Shown in pieces: positions 1 through 5,533 of a stretch of 5,533 nucleotides of DNA; position 1 is the first letter of the stretch, and each line of letters starts with the position of its first letter. Position numbers and translations under genes: made by a program. Under the pieces are notes generated by a model. The model saw only the letters and a list, made by a program, of their open reading frames with translations, was not told the origin of the DNA and searched no databases. The DNA lies in assembly GCA_013003335.1 (NCBI GenBank), contig JABDJT010000396.1, positions 1 through 5,533 of the forward strand. The letters are read 5' to 3'. The DNA comes from Verrucomicrobiales bacterium. GTDB taxonomy: Bacteria > Verrucomicrobiota > Verrucomicrobiia > Verrucomicrobiales > DEV007.

Positions 1-3000
1 GTCGAAGTGTCGCCACTGACCCCGGAGAGATTGATCGAACCGTTGGTGGACGTCAGCGAGCCCTGTAAATCGATTCCGTCAAAGTCACCGGACTCGGATT
101 CCAGCCCCTGGTTGGCCTGGAAGATGATGTCGTTTTCCGCCACGAGGGAACCCAGCGGCCCGAGACTGATGTTCCGGATGGCGTCTGCCGAAACAGAATC
201 GGTCGAGCGGATCGTCCCGCCCAGCAGGATTTCGAAGGCATCGAAATCAATCGCTCCGACCAGGTCGCCGCCTCCGATGTCCCCCGGGAGGTCAATTTGC
301 CCACCGGTCCCCGTGTTGATGGAAAGATTGCGGGCTGAAGTTTCGCCGGTGATTTCACCCGTGATTTTCACATCGGCTCCGGTCAGGTTGCCACCGAGAA
401 TGGTGCTGAGCAGGACATTGTTCTGCAGCACCACATCGTCATCGATCGAGATGGGATTGCCGTGTGTGCTGATGCCCGCGTTCAGGTAGGTCGTGGATGG
501 GCCGCCTCCGCCGGAAGGGGCTCCCCCATCCAGCGTGATCGACGCATCGTCCAGTCCGGTGATCAGGCCATTCACGAAAATCTCGCCTCCGGCCTCCGGC
601 ACGGCGATCGTGACGGGATCGCTGAAGCTGACCGCTCCAATGGTCACCGTGCCACTGCCGCTAACCGTGTCGCCGATCGTGATTGAATTGAAGCCGTTGG
701 AAAGCAAGCCGAGTTCCGCGTCGGTGAGTTGCAGTCCCACGTCAGTCGCGCTGAGGCCAAGATTGATGTCCCGGAAGGATGAAAGGGGTTCAATCACCAG
801 GTTCCCGGAGGATTGGAAATTTCCGCCGGTCAGATTGATCGAGTTGGTCTGGATGATGAGATCTCCCGTCATCGAAGCACCGCCGATCGTCGGAGCAAAG
901 GGCGAAATAAAGCCAGTCGATCCGGCTCCCGGGCCATCCCGACCAATGATCGTCAGGTCGCCCGCCCCTCCCACAAGCACGTTGGAAAATATCGCCACGC
1001 CGCGACTCGCGGGGCCGTCTCCCGCTGTTCCGTCGAGCGTGATAGAGCCACTGCCGGTTGTTTGAATCGTCCCGGAGAAATGGTCGATCCCGCCGGTCTC
1101 CGTGACCGTCACCGAACCGTCGCCGCCGCCCACTCCGATGATGTCGATGTTGCCGTTCTCGGACCGGACCGTCCCGCCAGAGAAAATCCCGACGCCTGTC
1201 TGCTGCCCGACCGAACCACTGCCGCCCTTTCCATCCAGGAGAACCGTTCCCGCACCGGTGGCCTCGACGGTAGCCCCTTCAATTTGAATTCCGCGGTTTC
1301 CAAGGGCCGCCCCGCCCCCGGTTCCGCGAGCGATCACGTTTCCGTCCGTGGCTTTCACGATGGAATTGGCGAGATGGACCCCGTCAAAATTTCCGATCTG
1401 GGTCGTGCCTCCCCGGTTTCCGATCAGTTCAATCCCGCCGACGTTCGCGTTGATCGATGTTCCACCGGTGGCCACTACGCTGGTATCCGCGACGATTTTC
1501 ACGGCGGCATTGTTGTTCCCGGTGATGGTCCCACCGTTGATCTCGGTTTTTCCGCCCGAACTGATCGAAATGTTTCCAGCACCCGTCGAAATCGTGTTTC
1601 CACTGTCAAGGATCACATCCCGGCCGGCAGTGATATCCACCGCTCCGCCCGTGAGGGCCGTCGAGGTGATCTCCGCGCCGGTGCCCATCAGGAAATCCCG
1701 GGCTGCGTTGATGGAAAAGTTGTTTGCTGACGACCACGAAATCGACGCGTTGTTAACCATCAGGATGTCGCCGGATCCCGGCCCGGCCACTGCCGAATCA
1801 ATGAGGAGGTTACCTGTTCCCAGGAAAGCGCTGATGTCGGCGTCGAACAGAACATTGTTGGAGGTCGGGTTCGTGATCGGATCTCCGCCCGATCCGACCT
1901 GGATCTGGATCTCGACCGGATCAAACAGCAGGGTGCCGCCGATCCCGCCGCCCGATGCTGAGACGTCGACGTGATTGGTCAAATTCGGGATCGAAACGGA
2001 TTTTTTGCCGGACAGCTCGACGAAGCCGCCGTCGCCGCCGTCCGGTCCGCCGGTGGCGGAAACCTGCCCGTTGAATTCCAGCCGGTTTTCCGCAAAAACG
2101 ATGACGCGTCCTCCGTTCCCAATTCCGCTCGCGTTGGCCGAAATCTGCGCCCCATCCTCCACGGTCACATTCTCTGCGTTCATCAAATCCGGGTCCTCCC
2201 CGCGCTGCCCGCCGCCGATCAGAATTTCGCCGCCGCCGGTTTCGCCGTCGGCAATCACCAGCGATCCCGATTCGAGCACGATCTGGCTCCCGAGAATCAA
2301 GATCTCGCCGCCATTACCGGTCGAACTGCCCGCGTCGATCTCGCCTGCGTTTTCCACCGTCCCGCCCGGGCCGGCATCGATCTCAATTCGCCCGCCATCG
2401 CCGTTGGAGAGGGTGGCTTTCAGCACGCCTTCGTTGCGGATTTTACCGCCGTTGGCGCTGAGAAAAATCTGGCCGCCCCGCTTCGTCACGCCGGTCGCGG
2501 CAATGCGCCCTTCGTTCTTCACCGCGAGAGCATATACGTTTCCGCCGTGCGCTTTCAGCTCCGCGATGTTCGCGTTGATGGTTCCCTGGTTCAAAACGCC
2601 GTGCTTCTTTTTTCCGCCGCTCGCTCCGCGCACAAAAATCCGTTCGCCGCTTCCGTCACCAGCCGCTTTCAGCAGCACGTCGTTACCCGCCGCGAGCCCA
2701 ACGGTGCCGTTGCGGGCGTCGATCGTGCCCGAATTCTCAACCGTCGCGGCAATCAGGAATACGTCTCCGCCTGTCGCCGAAATCCGGCCGAGGTTCACGA
2801 TCCCCGCCTGGCTCGGTCCGCGGAAACGCATGTCGCCGCCGGCGAGAAATTCCGCATCGGAAATATCGAGGGTCGAGGCAATGAAACCGTTTACGTCCAC
2901 TGTCCCGGTCGTGCCGATTACGATCCCGTTCGGGTTGATCAGGAAGACGTTTCCGTTGGCGCGAAGGGCACCGTCGATCCGCGAGGCGGCCGCTCCCCGG

Positions 3001-3263
3001 ACCCGGTTCAGCGCGGCGGAGTTGGCATTCGGCTGCACAAATTCCGTCAGTTCACCGGCGGAAATGGAAAAGGATTCCCAGTCGATGATCGCCTTGTCGG
3101 TCCCCTGCAAAATTCGCAATGAGCCATCCAGTCGCTCGAATTGCACCTGCCCGTGGCGGACCGCTTCCCCGAGCGGATTTCCCTGTGCGATCAACCCCGC
3201 GCACAGCAACGGTAGCGCCGCAAAGCGGAGCCGGCTTTGCCGCATCTGGGTGAAAGCGTTCAT
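1..3263 (-). CDS. Filamentous haemagglutinin-type two-partner secretion exoprotein (TpsA-like), 3' end outside window
   Basis: A single open frame of 1087 codons without a stop runs leftward off the window edge. Residues 1-27 form a Sec signal (basic MRQSRLR, then a hydrophobic AALPLLCAGLIA core). Residues about 35-148 match the haemagglutination/TPS domain: IDWESFSISAGE, FVQPNANSAALNRV, then FLINPNGIVIG with the diagnostic N110-P-N-G113, followed by GFIASTLDIS. In known TPS systems this domain directs the exoprotein through a TpsB outer-membrane pore. The remainder is Gly/Asn/Thr/Ser-rich with alternating Val/Ile, as expected of a right-handed beta-helix. It includes GFVELSGK (413-420) and GTLLFDP (443-449), motifs I associate with this family. 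I saw no cysteine after C21. The start is the first ATG, 26 bp after the FecR stop; it lacks a clear Shine-Dalgarno, and M7 (base 3245) is an alternative that keeps the signal peptide. The cargo function (adhesion, toxin, matrix) cannot be read because the C-terminus is missing. Confidence 0.93.
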   Translation of the reverse strand, partial: MNAFTQMRQSRLRFAALPLLCAGLIAQGNPLGEAVRHGQVQFERLDGSLRILQGTDKAIIDWESFSISAGELTEFVQPNANSAALNRVRGAAASRIDGALRANGNVFLINPNGIVIGTTGTVDVNGFIASTLDISDAEFLAGGDMRFRGPSQAGIVNLGRISATGGDVFLIAATVENSGTIDARNGTVGLAAGNDVLLKAAGDGSGERIFVRGASGGKKKHGVLNQGTINANIAELKAHGGNVYALAVKNEGRIAATGVTKRGGQIFLSANGGKIRNEGVLKATLSNGDGGRIEIDAGPGGTVENAGEIDAGSSTGNGGEILILGSQIVLESGSLVIADGETGGGEILIGGGQRGEDPDLMNAENVTVEDGAQISANASGIGNGGRVIVFAENRLEFNGQVSATGGPDGGDGGFVELSGKKSVSIPNLTNHVDVSASGGGIGGTLLFDPVEIQIQVGSGGDPITNPTSNNVLFDADISAFLGTGNLLIDSAVAGPGSGDILMVNNASISWSSANNFSINAARDFLMGTGAEITSTALTGGAVDITAGRDVILDSGNTISTGAGNISISSGGKTEINGGTITGNNNAAVKIVADTSVVATGGTSINANVGGIELIGNRGGTTQIGNFDGVHLANSIVKATDGNVIARGTGGGAALGNRGIQIEGATVEATGAGTVLLDGKGGSGSVGQQTGVGIFSGGTVRSENGNIDIIGVGGGDGSVTVTETGGIDHFSGTIQTTGSGSITLDGTAGDGPASRGVAIFSNVLVGGAGDLTIIGRDGPGAGSTGFISPFAPTIGGASMTGDLIIQTNSINLTGGNFQSSGNLVIEPLSSFRDINLGLSATDVGLQLTDAELGLLSNGFNSITIGDTVSGSGTVTIGAVSFSDPVTIAVPEAGGEIFVNGLITGLDDASITLDGGAPSGGGGPSTTYLNAGISTHGNPISIDDDVVLQNNVLLSTILGGNLTGADVKITGEITGETSARNLSINTGTGGQIDLPGDIGGGDLVGAIDFDAFEILLGGTIRSTDSVSADAIRNISLGPLGSLVAENDIIFQANQGLESESGDFDGIDLQGSLTSTNGSINLSGVSGDTS
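525..737 (-). other. LTDAEL / SITIG / VNGLITG module within the exoprotein
   Basis: Residues 843-913 differ in character from the surrounding repeats: GLQLTDAELGLLSNGFNSIT, then IGD, a VTIG strand, F-S-D-P-V-T-I, and EIFVNGLITGLDDASITLDG. I recall similar strings (L-T-x-x-E-L, G-F-x-S-I-T-I-G, D-P-V-x-I, I-x-V-N-G-x-I) in other very large repeat-rich secreted bacterial proteins, but cannot name a domain. It is probably one recurring structural unit that continues toward the missing C-terminus. Confidence 0.4.
933..1382 (-). repeat. Block of five 30-35-residue repeats in the exoprotein
   Basis: Residues 628-777 divide into units starting at G628 (GVHL), G658 (GIQI), G690 (GVGIF), G725 (GIDHF) and G755 (GVAIF), spaced 30, 32, 35 and 30 residues. 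The approximate consensus is G-[VI]-x-[IL]-x(4-6)-V-x-[AST]-x-x-G-x-[IVL]-x-[IL]-x-G-x-x-G. A degenerate earlier unit may occupy about 596-627 (NVGGIELIGNRGG). The copies are diverged at DNA level, so they are old rather than recently expanded. Confidence 0.6.
2331..2801 (-). repeat. Beta-helix ladder of N-x-G-x-[IVL]-x-A coils in the exoprotein
   Basis: Residues 155-311 of the exoprotein contain six copies of the pattern: VNLGRISA, VENSGTIDA, LNQGTINA, VKNEGRIAA, IRNEGVLKA and VENAGEIDA, with the Asn at 157, 177, 225, 250, 277 and 305. Most steps are 20-28 residues, about one turn of a right-handed beta-helix, with one double step of 48. The stacked Asn residues would form an internal asparagine ladder (inference from known beta-helix folds). 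Confidence 0.65.
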
Positions 3264-3289
3264 GCCTGAGAGGAACGGCGGAACCGGCG

Positions 3290-3793
3290 TCAGTTTCCTT
3301 CTTTCTCCGGAACGATCTCGATTTTTCCGTTCTTCACCTGGGCAAATCCCTTGCCGTCCTCCACCACCACCGCGAAAAACGTTCCGCGAGCCGCAGCCAC
3401 GCCGCTCGGTGTCTTCACCTTGAAATCCATTTTCCCCTCCGCTCCCGGTTTCAGCAGGGCCCCGAGACTCCCGCTCTTCAAATCCACGAGCACCTTCGGT
3501 TCCGTGTCCGATTCCTTCATCTCAGTGATTACCACTTCCGAATCAGCCGCGATCCGGATCGCGCTGACCTTGGTCATCACGATCACCGCGCGGGAATCGG
3601 CTCCCGTTTTCACCGTGCTTCCCACCGCGACGGTGTCACCGGCTTTCAGGGCCTTCGCCGCACCTCCGTCGGGCGGAGTGACTGTGACTTGCCCGACCGC
3701 CACCGTGACATTGCCGCTTTCGGGCTCGGCCGCTGCCTCCGGGGACAGAAGGAAAAGGGCAGCGAGAAGGAGAGGAATTGCAATGGTTTTCAT
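3290..3793 (-). CDS. Exported FecR-domain protein, 167 aa
   Basis: The frame is open from 3838, but the ATG at 3793 is chosen because it begins a clean signal peptide (MKTIAIPLLLAALFLLSPEAAA, probable cleavage after A22) and has GGAG 6 nt upstream. The mature part is one FecR-fold unit: VTVAVGQVTVTPPDGG, then L49-K-A-G-D-T-V-x-V-G58, then T63-G-x-D-S-R-A69, I79-R-I-A-A-D-S-E-V-V-I89, and the hallmark VKTPSGVAAARGTFFAVV (126-143), ending in VKNGKIEIVPEKEGN. The family is known as periplasmic sensor/ligand domains, best studied in FecR anti-sigma regulators. This copy has no N-terminal anti-sigma (DUF4880) region and no transmembrane anchor, so a role as a soluble periplasmic or extracellular binding protein is inferred. 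The stop lies 26 bp before the haemagglutinin-type gene on the same strand, implying one operon. It contains no cysteine. Confidence 0.92.
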   Translation of the reverse strand: MKTIAIPLLLAALFLLSPEAAAEPESGNVTVAVGQVTVTPPDGGAAKALKAGDTVAVGSTVKTGADSRAVIVMTKVSAIRIAADSEVVITEMKESDTEPKVLVDLKSGSLGALLKPGAEGKMDFKVKTPSGVAAARGTFFAVVVEDGKGFAQVKNGKIEIVPEKEGN

Positions 3794-3799
3794 AGAAAG

Positions 3800-3803
3800 C
3801 TCC
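3800..3803 (-). promoter_or_regulatory. Shine-Dalgarno of the FecR-domain gene
   Basis: The minus strand reads GGAG-CTTTCT-ATG, a four-base Shine-Dalgarno core 6 nt before the ATG at 3793. It decides the start: the upstream in-frame ATG at 3838 would add 15 residues ahead of an otherwise ideal signal peptide and would bury this site within the coding region. Confidence 0.7.
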
Positions 3804-3819
3804 AGCCGAAACCCTAGAA

Positions 3820-3833
3820 AAATCGGGCGATTT
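3820..3833. promoter_or_regulatory. Interrupted palindrome AAATCG-GG-CGATTT
   Basis: Two perfect 6-bp inverted arms with a 2-bp centre lie 27 bp upstream of the FecR-domain start. It overlaps a second inverted repeat, ATTTG-GCAAT-CAAAT, at 3830-3844. A loop of two bases is too tight for a stable RNA hairpin, so a dimeric repressor operator is the more natural reading. No binding evidence is available from the sequence. Confidence 0.4.
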
Positions 3834-3881
3834 GGCAATCAAATTCGATTCGGAAAAGTTAAAGAATTGCGCCACGATGCG

Positions 3882-3912
3882 ACAGGGTTGGTTCATCCAT
3901 CAAACAGGGTTG
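3882..3912. repeat. Two direct ACAGGGTTG repeats, 22 bp apart
   Basis: ACAGGGTTG occurs at 3882-3890 and again, identically, at 3904-3912. The start-to-start distance is 22 bp, about two helical turns, so both copies face the same side of the DNA. They sit near the middle of the divergent intergenic region, 89 bp from the fecR start and 86 bp from the cyclase start. This is typical of a regulator binding as tandem protomers, but no regulator family is recognised from the motif. Confidence 0.55.
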
Positions 3913-3980
3913 TTTCGAGAATGAGACTCCGTGACAGCGGATCCCGCCGTTTCGACTTTCCCATTTGCGGAAAAGCAGGT

Positions 3981-3996
3981 AAAACCCTCCTGTTTT
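3981..3996 (+). other. Small inverted repeat just before the cyclase start
   Basis: AAAAC (3981-3985) and GTTTT (3992-3996) are inverted arms around a CCTCCT loop, ending 1 nt before the cyclase ATG. The stem is AT-rich and weak. The loop is complementary to a Shine-Dalgarno sequence rather than resembling one. It may be chance, but it occupies the place where a ribosome binding site would be expected. Confidence 0.25.
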
Positions 3997-3997
3997 C

Positions 3998-5533
3998 ATG
4001 AGCCGGAGCAGCACCCGCAAATCGAGGCAGCCGATCCTGATTGCCGTCATGCCGGTGGTGATGCTCTTTTTGCTGTTTCCCTTTCGCCAAACCAAGATCG
4101 CCCGGCAGTTGGAAAACGTCACCCTGGACTGGCGGTTTGAAGCTCGCGCCCAATCCGATCCGCCCGCCGACGAGCGAATTTTGGTTGTCGGGATCGGGGA
4201 GGATTCGCTGGAGCGTTTCGGCCGCTGGCCATGGAATCGCGACATTCACGCCGCCCTGCTCCAGGTGGCGAAAAAACGGGAGCCGGCCGTCGTGGCGTTC
4301 GATTTGTTTTTCCCCGAGGAAAGCCAGGATCCCGATCACGACCTGGCCTTCCAGCAGATGCTCGAATTGTATCCCAACGCCGTAACCGGGGCGGTCGCAG
4401 AGGCACAGGCCGAGCCATACACTCGCGATTCGATCGGGAAAACCGGGCCGTTTTCACGGGTGACAGGCGATATCGAAAGTCTCGTTGGCGGTCCCAACGG
4501 GCTGGTTCCGATCGATCCCGTCGCACAGGCAGCCTGGACGGGTTTTGTGAATTCCGATCCGTCCGAGGTCGATGGAATGCGCTGGTTCACGCCGCTGGTG
4601 GTGCGACTGGGCGATTCCGTGTACCCCTCGCTGGCTCTGCAAATCCTGATGCGCCTCGAGAATGTGACGCCGGACCGGGTCGAGGTGGAACTGGGCGAAG
4701 CGATCCGGTTTTACGATGAAAACGGCAAAGTGACCCGCGAAATCCCCACCAACCTGAAGGGTGAAATTCGGCTCAATTACCGGTCCTTCGACGGATTCAC
4801 CGTAGCCGACTACAGCCAGTTGGTGGTGGCACTGAACGAGCTGCCCGATTCCGGGGAAGGCTGGCCGGCCGATTACCCGCCCATCACCGATCAGGTCCTG
4901 ATCGTCGGCCAAACCGCGGTGGGTCTCTCCGACTTCGGTTCGACCCCGCTTTTGCCCAATACCCCGCTCGTTCTCGTGCAGGCGACGGTTTTGAACAGCC
5001 TCCTGAAAGGGGATTACCTGGAATCCGTGTCGCCGGTCCCGATCATGGTGTTCTGGCTGGCTCTGACCTGGATCACGCTCGCCCTGTTGCGGAATGCTCC
5101 GGTCACGATTGGAGTGTCGGTGCCGATCCTGCTGGCTGGTCTGTACGTGGTTGCCGGATTCTATTTATTCACGAATTCCAATATCCGAATCCCGCTGTTT
5201 CTGCCGACCGCCTCCTTCCTCGGCCTGCACATGGCAGCCGTGACTGCGCGATTGTATCGTGAAAACCGGATGAAAAGCCGGATCAAGGGCATGTTCGGAA
5301 CCTACGTCTCACCGGAGGTCGTCCATGAAATGGTTTCCGCTGAGGACCCGCCCCGGCTTGGCGGTGAGGAATGCGAAATCACGGCTCTTTTCAGCGATAT
5401 CCAGGGGTTTTCGACCTTCTCGGAAGAGCTCGACGCCCCGAAACTCGTTCAGCTTTTGAACGAATACCTCGGACCGCTCACCGACATCCTGACTTACAAC
5501 GGCGGCACCCTCGACAAGTATATTGGCGATGCC
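3998..5533 (+). CDS. CHASE2-domain membrane adenylate cyclase (class III), 3' end outside window
   Basis: The 512 codons in the window are open. ATG 3998 is the first start after an in-frame TAA at 3980; there is no good Shine-Dalgarno. Residues 12-29 form a transmembrane helix. Residues about 35-345 are a CHASE2 sensor: LENVTLDWRFEAR, ILVVGIGEDSLERFGRWPWN, VVAFDLFFPE, and near its end VLIVGQTAVGLSDFGSTPLL with a following NSLLKGDYL. Three more helices lie at about 348-364, 369-391 and 398-416. This places CHASE2 in the periplasm and the C-terminus in the cytoplasm. The linker GMFGTYVSPEVVHEMV (431-446) is the usual pre-catalytic motif. The catalytic domain starts at about 458, with metal-binding D467 (LFSDIQGFS) and D511 in DKYIGDA. 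K507 sits where the ATP-specifying lysine of class III adenylate cyclases lies, so cAMP rather than cGMP is the likely product. The transition-state Asn/Arg and the second adenine contact lie beyond the window. Confidence 0.94.
   Translation, partial: MSRSSTRKSRQPILIAVMPVVMLFLLFPFRQTKIARQLENVTLDWRFEARAQSDPPADERILVVGIGEDSLERFGRWPWNRDIHAALLQVAKKREPAVVAFDLFFPEESQDPDHDLAFQQMLELYPNAVTGAVAEAQAEPYTRDSIGKTGPFSRVTGDIESLVGGPNGLVPIDPVAQAAWTGFVNSDPSEVDGMRWFTPLVVRLGDSVYPSLALQILMRLENVTPDRVEVELGEAIRFYDENGKVTREIPTNLKGEIRLNYRSFDGFTVADYSQLVVALNELPDSGEGWPADYPPITDQVLIVGQTAVGLSDFGSTPLLPNTPLVLVQATVLNSLLKGDYLESVSPVPIMVFWLALTWITLALLRNAPVTIGVSVPILLAGLYVVAGFYLFTNSNIRIPLFLPTASFLGLHMAAVTARLYRENRMKSRIKGMFGTYVSPEVVHEMVSAEDPPRLGGEECEITALFSDIQGFSTFSEELDAPKLVQLLNEYLGPLTDILTYNGGTLDKYIGDA

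Larger units (their letters stand above)
3794..3997. promoter_or_regulatory. Divergent intergenic regulatory region
   Basis: These 204 bp lie between two divergent gene starts and must hold the promoters of both units unless transcription starts inside a gene. No open frame here looks real. I found no convincing sigma-70 pair: the best leftward match is TTCTTT then TTTGAT with 17 bp spacing (about 3868 to 3840 on the minus strand), and the -35 is poor; the rightward TAAAAC at 3980-3985 has no partner. The AT-rich stretch 3831-3870 is the most promoter-like part. The region is dense in short repeats, listed separately, which points to a regulator-binding role. Confidence 0.6.

Noticed and set aside
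813..1730. 305-codon plus-strand open frame
   Set aside because: It is antisense in another frame, with Arg/Asp/Gly-rich low-complexity content and no domain; the minus-strand product has clear signal peptide and family motifs.
2001..2006. A6 run in the exoprotein coding strand (also at 2608-2613) as a possible slippage or frameshift site
   Set aside because: The reading frame continues intact with sensible family motifs on both sides, and no downstream RNA structure or alternative frame product is evident.
1975..3423. 482-codon open frame on the plus strand, with further plus-strand open frames at 7-489, 493-1065 and 1348-1974
   Set aside because: They lie antisense to the exoprotein, and the translations are Pro/Ser-rich mirrors of its Gly/Asn/Ile codons. 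GC-rich coding DNA with few TTA/CTA/TCA codons leaves such antisense frames open. The longest also runs into the FecR gene.
3794..3838. Longer FecR protein starting at the ATG at 3838
   Set aside because: It would put MPNRPIFLGFRLELS in front of a perfect signal peptide, and the GGAG ribosome site fits the ATG at 3793.
3843..3852. ATTCG tandem pair
   Set aside because: Two copies of a 5-bp unit are expected by chance in AT-rich intergenic DNA.
3862..3880. TGGCGC-N5-TTTA on the minus strand as a sigma-54 promoter
   Set aside because: The -12 element lacks the required TTGC and the -24 element is imperfect.
3859..4912. Minus-strand open frames across the cyclase gene
   Set aside because: They are Arg/Pro-rich shadows of the CHASE2 cyclase, whose plus-strand translation has recognisable domains throughout.

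Overview
The window holds three protein-coding genes in a divergent arrangement. Leftward (minus strand) is a two-gene unit: a small exported FecR-domain protein (3793 to 3290), followed after 26 bp by a very large filamentous-haemagglutinin-type exoprotein (start at 3263) that is still open at base 1. Rightward (plus strand) is a membrane-bound class III adenylate cyclase with a CHASE2 sensor domain (start at 3998), still open at base 5533. A 204-bp intergenic region separates the two transcription units.

The organism is a Gram-negative (diderm) bacterium of moderately high GC: two-partner-secretion exoproteins need an outer membrane. The combination of a haemagglutinin-domain exoprotein with long beta-strand repeats, a stand-alone periplasmic FecR protein, a CHASE2 cyclase and weak or absent Shine-Dalgarno sites would suit Verrucomicrobiota (Opitutae-like), but cyanobacteria, planctomycetes and some proteobacteria carry similar sets. 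The lineage is an inference.

Region by region. Bases 1-3263 encode at least 1087 residues: signal peptide, TPS/haemagglutination domain with an NPNG motif, a ladder of N-x-G-x-[IVL]-x-A coils, a block of 30-35-residue repeats, and a later LTDAEL/SITIG module. No cysteine was seen after the signal peptide. The C-terminus, and any TpsB-type transporter, lie to the left of the window. Bases 3290-3793 encode a 167-residue secreted FecR-fold protein with no anti-sigma region and no membrane anchor. Bases 3794-3997 hold a Shine-Dalgarno for fecR, an interrupted palindrome, two direct ACAGGGTTG repeats exactly 22 bp apart, and two further inverted AGGGTT cores near the two gene starts. Bases 3998-5533 encode one N-terminal transmembrane helix, a periplasmic CHASE2 domain, three more helices and the first part of the cyclase catalytic domain, with both metal-binding aspartates and the ATP-selecting lysine present.

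Working model (inference): the FecR protein and the exoprotein are co-expressed and exported together, while the CHASE2 cyclase senses an envelope signal and makes cAMP. The shared intergenic region could couple the two outputs. No RNA gene, insertion sequence, CRISPR array or convincing terminator was seen.
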